NCBI RefSeq assembly: GCF_001949145.1
Contig: NW_019091564.1
Coordinates: forward strand, 172,728-236,727
DNA: 64,000 nucleotides
Direction: 5' to 3'
Source: Acanthaster planci
Taxonomy: Eukaryota; Echinodermata; Asteroidea; Valvatida; Acanthasteridae
The position numbers and the translations under genes are program-made. This document shows positions 63,268-64,000 of the stretch, piece after piece (the stretch's first letter is position 1; the number at the start of each line of letters is the position of its first letter). The notes under the pieces are model-generated. The model had not been told where the DNA came from. It did not search any database and saw only the letters and a program-made list of their open reading frames with translations.

Positions 63268-64000
63268 CTATACAGAGAGTTTAAAACGGGACAATATCAA
63301 TTTTAAATTATTGATTTCTTTAATTAATTAACAGCATAGGTTTTCTCACTTAATTTTAACACTAAGTTACCCTGCACGTGTTAAAACTGCTTCGTTCAAT
63401 TTTATACAACGTTACCTTCCAATTTGTCTCCAAAATTTACGACCTTTCATACCCGATGCTCGATTTCGTCTTGATCGCTCATTAATTTTGTTCAACGAAA
63501 TTTATACCTTACTTTTTTGTGAAGACAATTCAATTTCGTCCTGCGCAATGCCGAACGTACAATGGATCAAGCATTCATTTTGTTTCATTTCGCAATCAAT
63601 GCTATAGAAATTTCATTAAAGCTGCATGATTGTCACACAATAGTGTACGGTATCTGTGGTATTGTTAAATTTCACCTGTTCACTTCTGGTTTGAACATAT
63701 TTACTTTATTTTGTGTCTGTTTAATGTATAAAAGTGTATATTTTCAATATGCAAAATCATACCTTTTCTTCACTACTACTTGCATCAATTTAGTTCTTCG
63801 GCAATTATTTGCCTCAACAACTGGCAGAAATGAGGTCTATACATAGGCAAATAAAATCCTTTCCTTTTCATGCAAGAAATATGCACATCATTATGAAAAG
63901 CCAACTGAATAATTAACATTTTCACATCTTTCAGAAAGAAGCCAATTCAGTTCTTCCTCTTGTCCTTTGGACTGTTAGTTAGCCCTTCAATGTTTCGCAA
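63268..64000 (-). other. Clarin-like intron (partial)
   Basis: AT-rich sequence upstream of the clarin-like exon; no further clarin exon recognised before the window ends. Confidence 0.5.

Noticed and set aside
1-64000. CRISPR arrays, insertion sequences, operons or ribosome-binding sites
   Set aside because: Animal genome with spliced genes; no evenly spaced direct-repeat array or bacterial element seen.

Overview
The window is animal nuclear DNA: intron-rich genes with GT-AG (and two GC-AG) splice sites, long AT-rich introns and many small repeats. The genes (a GABA-B-type receptor, a metabotropic-glutamate-type receptor, an orphan rhodopsin-type receptor, a clarin and the ribosome factor NOP14), together with nine copies of the palindrome TAGGCCTA in 64 kb, suggest an invertebrate deuterostome, probably an echinoderm or hemichordate. 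That placement is inference. One 150-base run of N (11685-11834) is an assembly gap.

Layout. (1) 1-12577, minus strand: the first 557 codons of NOP14 in 13 coding exons that join in frame; the gene runs off the left edge. (2) 12578-18838: a gene-free spacer between the divergent NOP14 and GABA-B-like genes, holding a 1.36 kb nested palindromic (foldback-like) repeat. (3) 18839-37923, plus strand: a complete 18-exon class C receptor of 792 residues. Its transmembrane half is GABBR2-like; its ligand pocket is a mixture of GABBR1-like and changed positions. Its introns carry a SINE and several hairpin/TIR elements. (4) 41642-42778, minus strand: a single-exon class A receptor lacking the usual Asp2.50 and the Pro of NPxxY. 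(5) 47574-57692, plus strand: a two-exon mGluR-like receptor of 854 residues whose 2 kb first exon holds the Venus-flytrap, cysteine-rich domain and first helices. (6) 62963-63267, minus strand: the last coding exon of a clarin-like four-helix membrane protein.

Three of the five genes are G-protein-coupled receptors, two of them class C with altered neurotransmitter-binding residues. Nothing indicates an operon-like or obligatory functional unit; NOP14 is a housekeeping 40S-assembly factor and the others are membrane receptors or membrane proteins. Exon boundaries were read by eye from splice consensus, reading-frame continuity and remembered human family sequences. No alignment or database search was run.
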